Source of the DNA: Nostoc sp. ATCC 43529
GTDB taxonomy: Bacteria; Cyanobacteriota; Cyanobacteriia; Cyanobacteriales; Nostocaceae
Direction of reading: 5' to 3'
DNA: 64,000 nucleotides
Assembly: GCA_003326205.1 (NCBI GenBank)
Contig: LWTK01000032.1
Span: 122,707-186,706, forward strand
Part shown: in pieces, positions 34,198-43,677 of the stretch
How positions within the stretch are numbered: the stretch's first letter is position 1
Layout of the letters: each line of letters begins with the position of its first letter
The notes under the pieces: generated by a model
What the model was told of the DNA's origin: nothing
Seen by the model: only the letters and a program-made list of their open reading frames with translations
The model's database searches: none
Made by a program: the position numbers and the translations under genes

Positions 34198-35142
34198 CAG
34201 CCAGGGACGGCTAACTTTTTCTAACTCTTGAATTTCATCTTCGTTCAATCTCCAACCCAAAGCGCCGGCATTTTGACGTACATGTTCGGCTGTCTTCACG
34301 CCAGCAATGGGAATGACGTTACCCTGGCAAATTAACCAATTGAGAGCAACTTGGGCTGGGGTGCGATCGTATTTTTCTCCCAAACTGCGTAACAAAGATA
34401 TTACTGGTGCAATTTTTTGTAAGCCTTCTTTAGTAAATTTTGGGTCTATTTTTCTTGCACCAGTGGGAGTCTCAGCACTATCAATAGTGTATTTGCCTGT
34501 GAGTAATCCCTGAGCTAAAGGACTATAAGCCAACAAAGTCACACCCAACTCACGGGCAGTTGCTACAATACCCTTACTTTCAACTTGGCGAGTGAGTAAA
34601 GAATAGCGTACTTGGTTCACAGCCAAAGGTACTCCACGGTCTGCCAAGATTTGATGCGCGTCTCGCATTTGCTCTGCTGAGTAATTACTTACGCCGATCG
34701 CAGCAATTCTACCGCGTTTAACTTCATCGGCTAAAGCATTCATCAGAGTTTTTTGGCTTAAAAAGAAAGCAAAAGGCCAATGTACTTGGTAGAGGGCGAT
34801 TTGCTCTACTTGTAAGCGTTTAAGACTCTGTGTTAAAGCATCAGAGACAGATTGGCCTGTAAATCGCCACGGTAGAGGGCCAAATTTTGTGGCAATTTGC
34901 ACAGGTTGTTGTGTCTGTTGCATAAATTCGCCCAAAAATTTCTCTGATAATCCCATTCCGTAGACTTCGGCAGTGTCGAAGAAGTTAACACCAGCTTGTA
35001 GTGCTGCGGTGAAGGCTTCTTGTAACTGTTCTGGGCCGTAGCCATTGCCATAATTCCAAAAGAGTTTATCACCCCAAGCCCAAGTACCTATGCACAAAGG
35101 TGTAACAACTGGGCCGTTTTGCCCCAATGTGATGGTTTCCAC
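34195..35142 (-). CDS. Aldo/keto reductase
   Basis: A 315-residue NADP(H)-dependent (beta/alpha)8 oxidoreductase. Catalytic tetrad regions are visible: FFDTAEVYG (Asp, Tyr), IATKFGPLPW (Lys) and YQVHWPF (His). IGVSNYSAEQM and the cofactor segment AYSPLAQGLLTGKY, then GNVIPIAGVKTAEHVRQNAG, complete the family pattern. Substrate unknown; general carbonyl detoxification is typical. The coding end abuts the palindromic repeat. Confidence 0.92.
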   Translation of the reverse strand: METITLGQNGPVVTPLCIGTWAWGDKLFWNYGNGYGPEQLQEAFTAALQAGVNFFDTAEVYGMGLSEKFLGEFMQQTQQPVQIATKFGPLPWRFTGQSVSDALTQSLKRLQVEQIALYQVHWPFAFFLSQKTLMNALADEVKRGRIAAIGVSNYSAEQMRDAHQILADRGVPLAVNQVRYSLLTRQVESKGIVATARELGVTLLAYSPLAQGLLTGKYTIDSAETPTGARKIDPKFTKEGLQKIAPVISLLRSLGEKYDRTPAQVALNWLICQGNVIPIAGVKTAEHVRQNAGALGWRLNEDEIQELEKVSRPWL

Positions 35143-35191
35143 GGTTGCAAAATTTAATTTATTTACATTTCTTTACCTTTTTAGTGTAGCG

Positions 35192-35473
35192 TTACAGACA
35201 AGATTGGGTATGGGGCATTAGACGCGATCGCTCAAACTGACAATGTTTCAAATTAACTTCAGCAGCGATGAAATAGTCCTCATTAACTGAAGCATCTGTA
35301 GGAGCATTTTCTAGGATTCCTGCCAATGATAGTAGCCTTGAACCATTTTTGGGGCGTAAATTTTCCGCCAGTGCTGCCTGTACAACACTTGATGGGTTTT
35401 GCTCTGGGTGATCTTTTAAGTATTGGTCAAGTTCTGTCCACAACTCATCAGGAATATAGAGTGTGCGTTTCAT
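35192..35473 (-). CDS. RHH (CopG-type) antitoxin-like protein, altered C-terminus
   Basis: A 93-residue protein. MKRTLYIPDELWTELDQYLK begins with a beta strand and helix of a ribbon-helix-helix DNA-binding domain, then SSVVQAALAENLRP. GILENAPTDASVNEDYF resembles the linker of PIN-toxin partner antitoxins. The last 10-15 residues (RLMPHTQSCL) are encoded by an STRR-like GGGTATGGGGCATT sequence, so the natural end seems to have been replaced. No toxin gene follows; it is an orphan or relic. Confidence 0.55.
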   Translation of the reverse strand: MKRTLYIPDELWTELDQYLKDHPEQNPSSVVQAALAENLRPKNGSRLLSLAGILENAPTDASVNEDYFIAAEVNLKHCQFERSRLMPHTQSCL

Positions 35474-35815
35474 TTTATTAGCCTGTGGAGGTACAACACT
35501 AGTTGCACTCTCATTGTAGTTGCTGGGGTGCGATCGCTATTTCTTAGCTAGTTTCTGCTCAATGTTGTGATAAGTCTTTGTTCAGTTTAAAAATTTGATA
35601 GTAAATGGAATCTCGTTTCACTAGTTCATCCTAAAATTCTTTTGTTATCCGTAGGTGTAGCCCGTCGTAGACATCGCCAATTTCAACCAAGCTATAAAAA
35701 CTCATCCTAAATTCTGGAGATAAGTAGGGTGCGATCGCTCCTTTGCAGCGAGTAGGGTTTATCTTTATTTAAAGAGAGAGAGATTAAATCCTATAAAGCA
35801 TACGAAAAAGTAGCT
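35474..35815. other. 342-bp intergenic region between divergent genes
   Basis: No gene seen. It holds two HIP1 octamers and a few short words but no convincing operator. It must contain promoters for the RHH gene and the BCD transporter. Confidence 0.5.
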
Positions 35816-37300
35816 ATGGCCACCAGCGATATTTCACCGAATCCGGAATCAAATCCTTCGGTATCTTTGCAATCATTACCCAGGCTTAATTTATTCACAA
35901 TGTTCCGACTGGGTTTGTTTCAGATGGGATTAGGCATCATGTCGCTTCTCACCTTGGGTGTACTGAATCGAGTGATGATTGACGAGTTAAAAGTCTTGCC
36001 ATTAATCACAGCTGCTGCTATAGCTATGCACCAATTTGTTAGCCCTGCACGAATTTGGTTTGGGCAGATGTCCGATGCCAAGCCATTGTTGGGCTATCAT
36101 CGCACTAGCTATGTCTGGATTGGCGCAATCTTATTTACAACCATATCTTTCTTGGCTCTCCAAGTAGTCTGGCAATTAGGTAGCAGTTTGCAAACTACTG
36201 GCTGGAGTTTCCAAACTTATAGTTGGGCGGGAGTACTGGCATTAATTTTTGCCGGATATGGTTTAGCCTTAAGTGCTAGTTCCACACCTTTTACTGCTCT
36301 TTTGGTAGATGTTACCGATGAAGATAACCGTTCTAAATTGATTGGCATTGTCTGGTCAATGCTGATGATTGGTATTGTAATTGGAGCAGTGGTAAGTTCC
36401 AGGTTGCTAGAAAGACCAGAAATTTGTGGGACGGCTCTTTTAACGTACAACCCCTCTGAGGCAAACAAAGTTGTTGACATAGCTAAACTCCAATCCACAA
36501 TCAACCCAGTTTTTATAATCATGCCTGCCATCGTCTTTGGACTATCGCTGCTGGCAACTTTCGGTGTGGAAAAAAAGTATTCTCGTTTCACAACACGTTC
36601 TTCTTTAGTAGGTAGAGAAGACCAGATAACTTTGGGTACAGCTTTACGAGTGCTGACTGCTAATCGCCAAACAGGAGTATTTTTTGGCTTTCTGTTGGTG
36701 TTGACTATTAGTATTTTTATGCAGGATGCAGTTTTAGAACCTTATGGTGGAGAAGTTTTTGGGATGTGTATTTCCCAAACCACCAGACTCAACATTCCTT
36801 TTGGCATAGGTACTCTCATTGGAATTTGCTCTACTGGTTTTGCACTTTTGCCGCGCTTAGGTAAGAAACAGACTACTAAAATTGGATGTATCAGCGCCGC
36901 CGTCTGCTTTGGCTTAATCATTATGTCCGGATTTAGCGCTAACCCAGGTTTACTAATGGGTAGTCTATTTTTCTTCGGTCTCTCATCTGGAGTGATTACA
37001 GCTGGTGCTACTAGTTTGATGTTGGATTTAACTGCTGCGGAAACGGCGGGTACATTTATTGGGGCTTGGGGATTATCTCAAGCAATGGCTAGGGGACTGG
37101 CTACAATACTTGGTGGAGCAGTATTAAATTTAGGTAAAATGCTGTTTCCTTTGCCAGTGTTAGCATACAGTACAGTGTTTGCGGTGCAAGCAATAGGAAT
37201 GCTGATCGCTGTTTCGTTACTGTGGCGGGTGAATGTCAAAGAATTTCAGACGAACGCCAAAACTGCGATCGCCTCTATCTTATCAAATGAACTCGATTGA
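35816..37300 (+). CDS. BCD/PucC family MFS transporter
   Basis: A 494-residue membrane protein with 12 predicted helices. RLNLFTMFRLGLFQMGLGIM, LNRVMIDELKVLPLITAAAI, SPARIWFGQMSDAKPLLGYH and RTSYVWIG match the bacteriochlorophyll delivery (PucC/LhaA) branch of the MFS. Relatives assist assembly of pigment-protein complexes, perhaps by handling (bacterio)chlorophyll; the cyanobacterial role is not settled. chlG lies 3.7 kb away, in keeping with a pigment theme. Confidence 0.87.
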   Translation: MATSDISPNPESNPSVSLQSLPRLNLFTMFRLGLFQMGLGIMSLLTLGVLNRVMIDELKVLPLITAAAIAMHQFVSPARIWFGQMSDAKPLLGYHRTSYVWIGAILFTTISFLALQVVWQLGSSLQTTGWSFQTYSWAGVLALIFAGYGLALSASSTPFTALLVDVTDEDNRSKLIGIVWSMLMIGIVIGAVVSSRLLERPEICGTALLTYNPSEANKVVDIAKLQSTINPVFIIMPAIVFGLSLLATFGVEKKYSRFTTRSSLVGREDQITLGTALRVLTANRQTGVFFGFLLVLTISIFMQDAVLEPYGGEVFGMCISQTTRLNIPFGIGTLIGICSTGFALLPRLGKKQTTKIGCISAAVCFGLIIMSGFSANPGLLMGSLFFFGLSSGVITAGATSLMLDLTAAETAGTFIGAWGLSQAMARGLATILGGAVLNLGKMLFPLPVLAYSTVFAVQAIGMLIAVSLLWRVNVKEFQTNAKTAIASILSNELD

Positions 37301-37368
37301 ACTTTACCCTCCCAAGCAAAAATCCAAAAACCCTTTGCGCCTCTGCGCCTCTGCGTGAGAATTAATTA

Positions 37369-38175
37369 ATGAATGATTTTTGGAATACAGTTATTGATTT
37401 TGCCCAAACAACCACTACCAGAGTGGGCAACCAATTAATGCAAGATTTTGGGCAAGTACAGGCTTCGCAAAAAGCCGATGGTACTTTGGTAACGCGAGCT
37501 GATAAATGGGCAGATCAGGAAATTCGGGATGCGATCGCTTCTAATTTTTCTGGTTACGGTATTTTGACCGAAGAAAGCGATCGCTCTTTTCCGGGTACCG
37601 AGTGGTGCTGGGTAATTGACCCTCTCGATGGTACAACCAACTTCACACGTGGTATTCCCATCTGGTCAATTTCTCTGGGTTTACTGTATCAAGGCACTCC
37701 AATTTTTGGTTATGTTTACGTACCACCCCTGAACCAAGCTTTTCATGGTTTTTGGCCGGGTTCATCTGGGATAACCACACCAACTGGAGCATTTCTCAAC
37801 CATCACCCCATCCACAGCAGTAGCGATAGTCCCAGTAATAATCACTTTTTTAACCTCTGTTCCCGTAGCACCGCAATTATCCGCAACGGTTTTCCCTGTA
37901 AAATCCGCATGTTGGGTGTAGCCAGCTATAACTTTTTAACAGTTGCTACTGGGGCGACTCTCGGCGGAATTGAGGCAACACCAAAAGTTTGGGACTTAGC
38001 AGGTGCTTGGGTAATTGTCCAGGCTGCTGGCGGTGTTTGGTCATCGCTGAATTCTGAGCCGTTTCCTTTGTTACCCAGAGTTGATTATAGCGATCGCTCT
38101 TTTCCTACCCTCGTGGTTAGTCGCCCAGAACTGCTTCCCGTGTTTGAACCTTTTCTCGAAGGCATAAAAATTTAA
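37369..38175 (+). CDS. Inositol monophosphatase family protein
   Basis: A 268-residue Mg-dependent phosphatase. Metal-binding motifs are GILTEESD, then WVIDPLDGTTNFTRG, and the second signature VWDLAGAWVIVQAAGG. Substrates in this family include inositol-1-phosphate, histidinol phosphate, fructose bisphosphate and PAP; sequence alone does not decide. It starts 68 nt after the transporter, over a leader with CGCCTCTGCGCCTCTGCG repeats, so co-transcription is possible. Confidence 0.9.
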   Translation: MNDFWNTVIDFAQTTTTRVGNQLMQDFGQVQASQKADGTLVTRADKWADQEIRDAIASNFSGYGILTEESDRSFPGTEWCWVIDPLDGTTNFTRGIPIWSISLGLLYQGTPIFGYVYVPPLNQAFHGFWPGSSGITTPTGAFLNHHPIHSSSDSPSNNHFFNLCSRSTAIIRNGFPCKIRMLGVASYNFLTVATGATLGGIEATPKVWDLAGAWVIVQAAGGVWSSLNSEPFPLLPRVDYSDRSFPTLVVSRPELLPVFEPFLEGIKI

Positions 38176-38472
38176 GCTGACTGTTGACTGTTAACCATCA
38201 ACAGTCAACATTTAACACTCAACGCTTTCATAGTATCCCTTTTTAGGGGTGGGATGAGCTTAACAAAGAACGCTTTAAGTATAATTAAAACTCTTGTCTA
38301 TTATTTGGCAAGTGACAGTACCAGTATAAATGCTAATTTGCACTGTGTTGGAGCTTGCCTTACACTGGGTCACTGGCTATAGCAAAGTGCTGAGTATAGA
38401 GCCAGTTGCTTGATTGTTTTTTGCAATTAACACCGTCTGAACCCATGTGACTACAGTGATATATAAAAATTT
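38176..38472. other. 297-bp intergenic region
   Basis: No gene seen. AGAGCCAGTTGCTTGATTG (38399-38417) is the inverse of the dispersed repeat arm found near 6300 and 10420. Confidence 0.4.
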
Positions 38473-39015
38473 ATGTTGTCTAATCTAGATTTGATTCGAG
38501 AGTTTATCAAAAACTCTATCCACAAAAAAGATATTTTGTTGTCAAACCCTTCTTTCACAGCGCAAACAGTTTATAAAGCTAACCAGCTGAGTGCAAAATC
38601 TGAAGGTGTGATTGCGATCGCACAAATACATAACACACCATGTCAATTCTCAATTTCTCCAAACTCATCTCATTGGGAATTGATAAATCAGGCATTAGCA
38701 GAATATAGTTATATCCTCAAAGGAGAAATTGATAGTCGAGGTTTCTATCAATATGAATACTGTGAAATTCCCAAAGGCTATCAGATGCAGTGTACTAAAT
38801 CTGTACTGCTATGGCGGGCTTGGTGGAAATATCGCAAGTATACCTCAAGACCAGGTATTCCTTTGGAACTTTTGATTAGGACGCGAGATTCATGGTATCC
38901 AATTAGAGATTTAATTATTAGTGACGGACTTCTTTATATAAAAACCTTAGGAAGCGAGATAGCACTTGATTCAAACGATTTGGTTACTTGGTTAAATAAA
39001 ATTGAAGTGAGTTAA
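38473..39015 (+). CDS. Hypothetical protein, 180 residues
   Basis: A soluble protein with no signal peptide or membrane helix. Its middle (LLWRAWWKYRKYTSRPGIPL) is aromatic and basic, and the C-terminus (DSWYPIRDLIISDGLLYIKT) looks like a small beta domain. Isolated between two long intergenic regions. Codon use is ordinary; I do not recognise a family. Confidence 0.6.
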   Translation: MLSNLDLIREFIKNSIHKKDILLSNPSFTAQTVYKANQLSAKSEGVIAIAQIHNTPCQFSISPNSSHWELINQALAEYSYILKGEIDSRGFYQYEYCEIPKGYQMQCTKSVLLWRAWWKYRKYTSRPGIPLELLIRTRDSWYPIRDLIISDGLLYIKTLGSEIALDSNDLVTWLNKIEVS

Positions 39016-39430
39016 TACGACTTTATACGATTTTAGATTGTCGATTATCTCTGTTTTCAGGAATAAAGGGGGTGGGGAAACAAAGACTAATAAATTAACT
39101 TTTGCAATTTCCAAATCAAGATTATGACTCGTAAATTAAATTATTCTGGATAATTTAGGCAATTTTACACGCACCGTTTTGTATAGCGGTGCGTTACGGC
39201 TTAAGATTTACTTTATAAATGGTTTTTTATTCTGCTGCTTCTAATTTTATCTTTATCCTAGAGAAGTTGTTATACTATATACCGATTAATCCCGCGTATA
39301 TTAAGCTATTACGCTTTGAAATTGCACAGTTACTCATACTGTCGATCGCTTAGAATCAACAGTCAACACAAAAACATGTGCTGTGTTGGATGCATAAAAA
39401 CTTATCTTTTTTATTACCCCTGAAACAGTA
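39016..39430. other. 415-bp intergenic region
   Basis: No gene seen apart from the hairpin at 39169-39194. It presumably carries the promoter of the alcohol dehydrogenase-like gene. Confidence 0.4.
39169..39194. repeat. ACGCACCG/CGGTGCGT hairpin
   Basis: A perfect 8-bp stem with a 10-nt loop TTTTGTATAG. I recall this as a frequent dispersed hairpin in Nostocales genomes. Its position, 150 nt past a stop, makes a terminator role uncertain. Confidence 0.65.
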
Positions 39431-40387
39431 ATGAAAGGACTCTGGCTCGAAAATAACCAATTGCAACTACGCACAGATATCCCCATTCCTGAACCAGCAC
39501 CGGGAGAAGCTTTGGTGCGCGTCTTGCGTGCGGGTATTTGTAATACCGACTTGGAATTACTTAGGGGTTACTATCCTTATACTGGTATTCTAGGTCATGA
39601 ATTTGTCGGTGTTGTCGAACAAGGACCAGAACACTTACTTAAGCAACGTGTGGTGGGAGAAATCAACGCTGTCTGTGGCCATTGTCGTTTTTGTCGCAGC
39701 GGACAACCGACTCACTGCGAAAACCGAACTGTTTTAGGTATTGTCAACCGTCATGGAGCCTTTGCTGATTATCTGTGTTTGCCAGTAGAAAACCTACATT
39801 TAGTACCTGATAATGTGCCAACAGAAGTAGCAACATTTACTGAACCTTTAGCAGCGGCTCTGGAAATTCAACAGCAAGTACCATTACATCCAGACAATCG
39901 CGTGCTGGTGGTTGGAGACGGCAAACTAGGGCAGTTGGTAGCCCAGACACTAGCTTTAACTGGCTGTGAACTCTTGGTTATAGGGCGTCATGCAGACAAA
40001 CTGGCCAACCTGGAGGTACGAGGGATTAAAACGAGTCTTGCTAATGCTGTCAAAGATGGATATTTTGATATTTCAGTAGAATGTACTGGCAATCCAGAAG
40101 GATTTGCGATCGCCCGTCGTGCCCTACGTCCACGTGGTACATTAGTCCTTAAAAGTACCTATGCTGGCAACCTCAGCCTGGATGCTTCTTCTTTAGTGGT
40201 GGATGAAATCACCCTCATCGGTTCTCGTTGCGGCCCCTTTCCCCCAGCACTCCAGTTACTAGCCACAAAACAAGTGGACGTACAACCCCTAATTCATACC
40301 AGCTACCCCCTAATTGAAGGGCTTGCGGCCTTTGAACAAGCCCAAAGTCGTGGAGTTTTAAAGGTTTTGTTAGAAATTAGTCATTAG
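39431..40387 (+). CDS. Zinc-type alcohol dehydrogenase-like (MDR) protein
   Basis: A 318-residue medium-chain dehydrogenase/reductase. Catalytic-zinc ligands are in RAGICNTDLEL and GHEFVGVVEQG; the structural-zinc cysteines are in CGHCRFCRSGQPTHC. The Rossmann motif is VLVVGDGKLGQLVAQ. Substrate unknown (polyol or threonine dehydrogenase-like range). The final residues ISH and the TAG come from the first TTAGTCA repeat unit, so the native C-terminus may have been altered. Confidence 0.88.
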   Translation: MKGLWLENNQLQLRTDIPIPEPAPGEALVRVLRAGICNTDLELLRGYYPYTGILGHEFVGVVEQGPEHLLKQRVVGEINAVCGHCRFCRSGQPTHCENRTVLGIVNRHGAFADYLCLPVENLHLVPDNVPTEVATFTEPLAAALEIQQQVPLHPDNRVLVVGDGKLGQLVAQTLALTGCELLVIGRHADKLANLEVRGIKTSLANAVKDGYFDISVECTGNPEGFAIARRALRPRGTLVLKSTYAGNLSLDASSLVVDEITLIGSRCGPFPPALQLLATKQVDVQPLIHTSYPLIEGLAAFEQAQSRGVLKVLLEISH

Positions 40388-40420
40388 TCATTAGTCATTA
40401 GTCATTGGTCATTGGTTATA
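40378..40420. repeat. STRR (TTAGTCA) covering an alcohol dehydrogenase stop codon
   Basis: About six heptamers of TTAGTCA/TTGGTCA start within the last three codons of the upstream gene. Confidence 0.9.
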
Positions 40421-40495
40421 AGGTATTGAGAGTATAGGAGGTTGGGAAGCTTTTTTATAATCTACCCGCACTCCCCACTCCCGATTCCCTACTTC

Positions 40496-40783
40496 CTAAT
40501 ACAAATAAGGATTCGTCTTCGGTTGATAGTCAGAACAATCAATCGCTTCTTCTGTGTTGGCAATAGATGGGCGGACAGTGCATTTGAGACGGTAATTATC
40601 GGTAAAATATTGGCAACCAGTACAGGGTATTTGATGCATTTGTTTGGCTGTAGCTACACTATCTCGCGCTGCCGCCCAAAAATTCAAAATAGCCAAAATA
40701 ATTACAGCCCAAGCAACGACAAAGCAAATCGGGACTAACAAAGGTTGAATTCCACGAATGAGGAAATAGATCAGTTCTAGCAC
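40496..40783 (-). CDS. Two-helix membrane protein with cysteine-rich tail
   Basis: A 95-residue protein. Residues 3-40 are hydrophobic (LIRGIQPLLVPICFVVAWAV). A short basic turn leads to MHQIPCTGCQYFTDNYRLKC and a later Cys in AIDCSDYQP, so four cysteines could bind a metal on the soluble face. I recall cyanobacterial homologues of the same length but no function. The frame is not explained by any opposite-strand gene. Confidence 0.7.
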   Translation of the reverse strand: MLELIYFLIRGIQPLLVPICFVVAWAVIILAILNFWAAARDSVATAKQMHQIPCTGCQYFTDNYRLKCTVRPSIANTEEAIDCSDYQPKTNPYLY

Positions 40784-40798
40784 GGCATTTCCTGATAG

Positions 40799-41010
40799 AA
40801 ATTAGGAGTTAGAAGTATATTACCTCCTAACTCCTAGTTCTTAACTTCTCACTATAGAAGTATAAGTTTATTGGTTAAGTGCTTAGGAGGTGGGGAGATG
40901 GGGAGGTGGGGAGATGAGGGAAATGAGGGAGAATAATAACTCCTAACTCCTAACTCCTAACTCCTAACTCCTAACTCTTAACTCCTAACTCCTAACTCTT
41001 GACTCGTAAC
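40799..41010. repeat. Long STRR block (TAACTCC)
   Basis: Roughly ten CTAACTC heptamers at 40940-41000 follow GGTGGGGAGATGGGGAGGTG units (40889-40917) and an AGGAGTTAG/CTAACTCC pair (40803-40848). It lies just downstream of chlG. Confidence 0.9.
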
Positions 41011-41017
41011 TGTTTTG

Positions 41018-42064
41018 TTAAATGCCAGCATGACCGAGTGCTAAACCAACAACGAGCATTCCCAAAACTAGGAATGGTTGGGCGCTAGCTTGGTACTTAA
41101 CGTCATTAGCTACAGGATCGCGTAAAAAATAGATATTCTGCAAGATGATTTGCGGGATGATTAACAGTACTAGTATTCCTGCATACAAATTCTCATGGAT
41201 GTAGACGAGATAAGCTGCAATGAATCCTTGAAATACATCAATTGTCAGTACGCAAATCCAGGCGGCGGTGGTGATACCAAACATTACGGGTAGTGAATTT
41301 AACCCTAACTGCCGATCGCCTTCTACACTCTTGAAGTCGTTGACAATGGCAATACCCAATCCAGCTAAGCTGTAGAACATTGTCAAAATCACAATTGTAG
41401 AATTGAGGTCGCCAAATAAAGCGTGTCCTGTAGACCAAGGCAGGGTAATATAGCTTGCACCCAAGGCGTAGCTACCCAGCCAGCCGTTTTGTTTGAGTTT
41501 CAGGGGAGGCGCAGAATAAATATACGCGATGAAAGAACCGATAATGGCGATCGCACCGATGGTGGGGAATTCATGACCAGCCCAGACATCGAGCAAAAAT
41601 GCCAAACCAATACCGCCAATTAATAATACCCAAATCTGCGTAATTACCTGGTTGAGAGAAATTGCTCCAGAGGGAATGGGGCGATAGGGTTCATTGATGG
41701 CATCGATTTCGCGATCGTAGTAATCATTGAGGATTTGAGTATAACCTGTCATCAATGGCCCAGCCAGGAACATACAGGCTGCTACCTTCAAAACATTTTC
41801 TAGCGTCCAGGTATAGTTACCAGAAGAAGCCGCACCACAAACTACACCCCAAATTAAGGGAATCCAGGTGATGGGCTTCATCAATTGCAAACGGATTTTC
41901 CAAATTGAAGTCTCTCCTGGTGATGCACCTTTCATCCCCAGCAATTGCCGAGTTTTGGCAGTGCGATCCTCGGATACTATTGCTTGGTCGCTAGGATTAT
42001 TTGCCACTGAGTCTAATGCCTCAGCCGATTTAGAATCTGGGGTAATGGGAGTTAATTCTGACAT
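41018..42064 (-). CDS. chlG: Chlorophyll a synthase
   Basis: A 348-residue UbiA-family prenyltransferase that esterifies chlorophyllide a with phytyl or geranylgeranyl diphosphate in the thylakoid membrane. The first Asp-rich motif is NDYYDREIDAINEPYRP, and the second region is GIAIVNDFKSVEGDRQLGL; SGAISLNQV follows the first motif as in known ChlG. About eight to nine helices. The N-terminal 45 residues are polar. It lies 132 nt downstream of the Get3-like gene on the same strand, with an STRR between. Confidence 0.95.
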   Translation of the reverse strand: MSELTPITPDSKSAEALDSVANNPSDQAIVSEDRTAKTRQLLGMKGASPGETSIWKIRLQLMKPITWIPLIWGVVCGAASSGNYTWTLENVLKVAACMFLAGPLMTGYTQILNDYYDREIDAINEPYRPIPSGAISLNQVITQIWVLLIGGIGLAFLLDVWAGHEFPTIGAIAIIGSFIAYIYSAPPLKLKQNGWLGSYALGASYITLPWSTGHALFGDLNSTIVILTMFYSLAGLGIAIVNDFKSVEGDRQLGLNSLPVMFGITTAAWICVLTIDVFQGFIAAYLVYIHENLYAGILVLLIIPQIILQNIYFLRDPVANDVKYQASAQPFLVLGMLVVGLALGHAGI

Positions 42065-42079
42065 AAGGCGTATTTTTTT

Positions 42080-42195
42080 AGAGTGAGGAGTGAGGAGTTA
42101 GGAGTTATGAGTTATGAGTTAGGAGTTATGAATTATCATTTTTATTCCTAACTCCCCACTTTTAACTCCTAACTTTGTTCCTAATTCCTAACTAA
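42080..42195. repeat. STRR (GAGTTAG/GAGTTAT)
   Basis: AGTGAGGAGTTAGGAGTTAT units, then TAACTCC units, fill most of the 132-nt gap between chlG and the ATPase gene. Confidence 0.9.
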
Positions 42196-42196
42196 A

Positions 42197-43297
42197 TTAA
42201 AACGAAATTATCAAATAATTATTTTGAAACTTTGCTCCAGCAACGGGTCTACCACTCAAAGCCGGGGGTAGAGAAATATTCCGCCGCTGGTCTCCTGCTT
42301 CCACCGTGACTTCCGGCCCATACTGGGTGAGTTTGACTTGTTTTTTGTCAAATCCTGGTAAGAATAAGCGAACTTGACGATTGTGGATGTCAATTTCAAT
42401 TGGTTTGGGGGCCTGTGCTGCTTGGGCTTCAAAGTTAGGTAGGGCGTCTATGAGTGTTTGCCAGTCACTTGTTGGGGAGTCGGGAATAACGCTCACAGGT
42501 AAAGGTGTAAATTCCTCTGACAGTTGGATGTTTGTCTCGGAAGATACAAGGAGAACACCACCGACAGTTAGACCAATTTGCTGAGCGCTACCCCACAAAT
42601 AACGGGCACTTGCTACCTCAATAGGGTCTTGTGTGGTCACCAAAAAAGCTGCGATACGCTTGGGATCGCTAAGAGCAGCTCTTCCTTGGTCTAAGAAATT
42701 ATTAACTTGGTTAGTGGGGCCTGCAAAGTTGTCTGCTGTCCAATTGACATTGAAAAAGGTGCTAATCAGCGGTTGAATTAACGGCGATTCAGCAATTGTT
42801 TTGCCTAAATCAGAGTTGACAAACAATTGCCGGAATCGCCGGACATACCAACTTAGAGATTCTGGCAATCCCAGCATTCGCAGGGTTGAAGAGTCACCTG
42901 TGCCATCGTAGACGATCGCATCATATTTGCCACTGGCATCATATTCGCGGATAGCATTCAGGGCAAGGGCGCTGTCCATTCCCGGCAATGCTATCAATTC
43001 TTGACCAAAAACGTCTTTGAATATGGGTGTGCGGAGGTATTGCGCCTCAAGTTTCTTTGCTTCTTCCCAGTTGCTCTCTAGTAGTACAGATGCTTGAAAC
43101 TGTACTGCTTGCAAATTGGGTGCGATTTCCTGAGGTTCGGAACCAACAGGAGTACCCAGCAGGATTGGCAGTGCTGGTTCTGCTAGTCCTGCTAAAAGTA
43201 CACGCTTGCCTTGGCTTGCCAATAATTTGGCGGCGGCGATCGCAATTTTGGTACGAGCGGTGCCGCCTTTGCCCAAAAATGTCAATATTAGAGCCAT
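42197..43297 (-). CDS. Get3/ArsA-like ATPase with HSP20-like C-terminal domain
   Basis: A 366-residue protein of the TRC40/Get3/ArsA group. The N-terminal P-loop reads FLGKGGTARTK: the signature Lys of GKGG is kept, but the usual GK[ST] Lys is Arg. A switch-like segment YDAIVYDGTGDSSTLRMLGL follows. From about residue 300 an ArsA_HSP20-like beta-sandwich begins (IEIDIHNRQVRLFLPGFDKK, PALSGRPVAGAKF). It probably handles membrane proteins or another client; arsenite-binding cysteines are absent. ATG 43297 has AGAGG upstream and is preferred over TTG 43348. Confidence 0.82.
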   Translation of the reverse strand: MALILTFLGKGGTARTKIAIAAAKLLASQGKRVLLAGLAEPALPILLGTPVGSEPQEIAPNLQAVQFQASVLLESNWEEAKKLEAQYLRTPIFKDVFGQELIALPGMDSALALNAIREYDASGKYDAIVYDGTGDSSTLRMLGLPESLSWYVRRFRQLFVNSDLGKTIAESPLIQPLISTFFNVNWTADNFAGPTNQVNNFLDQGRAALSDPKRIAAFLVTTQDPIEVASARYLWGSAQQIGLTVGGVLLVSSETNIQLSEEFTPLPVSVIPDSPTSDWQTLIDALPNFEAQAAQAPKPIEIDIHNRQVRLFLPGFDKKQVKLTQYGPEVTVEAGDQRRNISLPPALSGRPVAGAKFQNNYLIISF

Positions 43298-43417
43298 TAT
43301 TTGATTCCTCTTTTCACCGCCGATCTTCAACTCCAACTTAGCATTCAATAAAGATTCTCAACCTGGGCTGTCGGCTTTGAGAATTCAACAGAAAAATCCG
43401 TTTGTGAGTTCTTTTTC

Positions 43418-43609
43418 CTACACAGGCTTAATTTCATCTTCAAAAAACCAAGTCGAAGAATTATCCTCAAACAGCACTACTACACCGATTCCTTTACCAT
43501 CGGTGACTTTGTACCCTTGGATAACACCCACTTGTCCTAATTTTTTCGCAATGGGAGAAGAAACGCGATCGCGCAAACGATAGACTTTAACTTTTTGTCC
43601 GATTTCCAT
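43418..43609 (-). CDS. DUF2862 small protein
   Basis: A 63-residue SH3-like beta protein: MEIGQKVKVYRLRDRV, GQVGVIQGYKVTDGKGIGVV, WFFEDEIKPV. It matches the cyanobacterial and plastid DUF2862 family, for which I know no established function. It is followed by the Get3-like gene after about 120 nt on the same strand. Confidence 0.8.
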   Translation of the reverse strand: MEIGQKVKVYRLRDRVSSPIAKKLGQVGVIQGYKVTDGKGIGVVVLFEDNSSTWFFEDEIKPV

Positions 43610-43677
43610 GCCTGATTACAATTTCAGATAAACCAGTCTCAGTTTAGCTGAATCCGTGACTCAGCTCTCATAAATTC

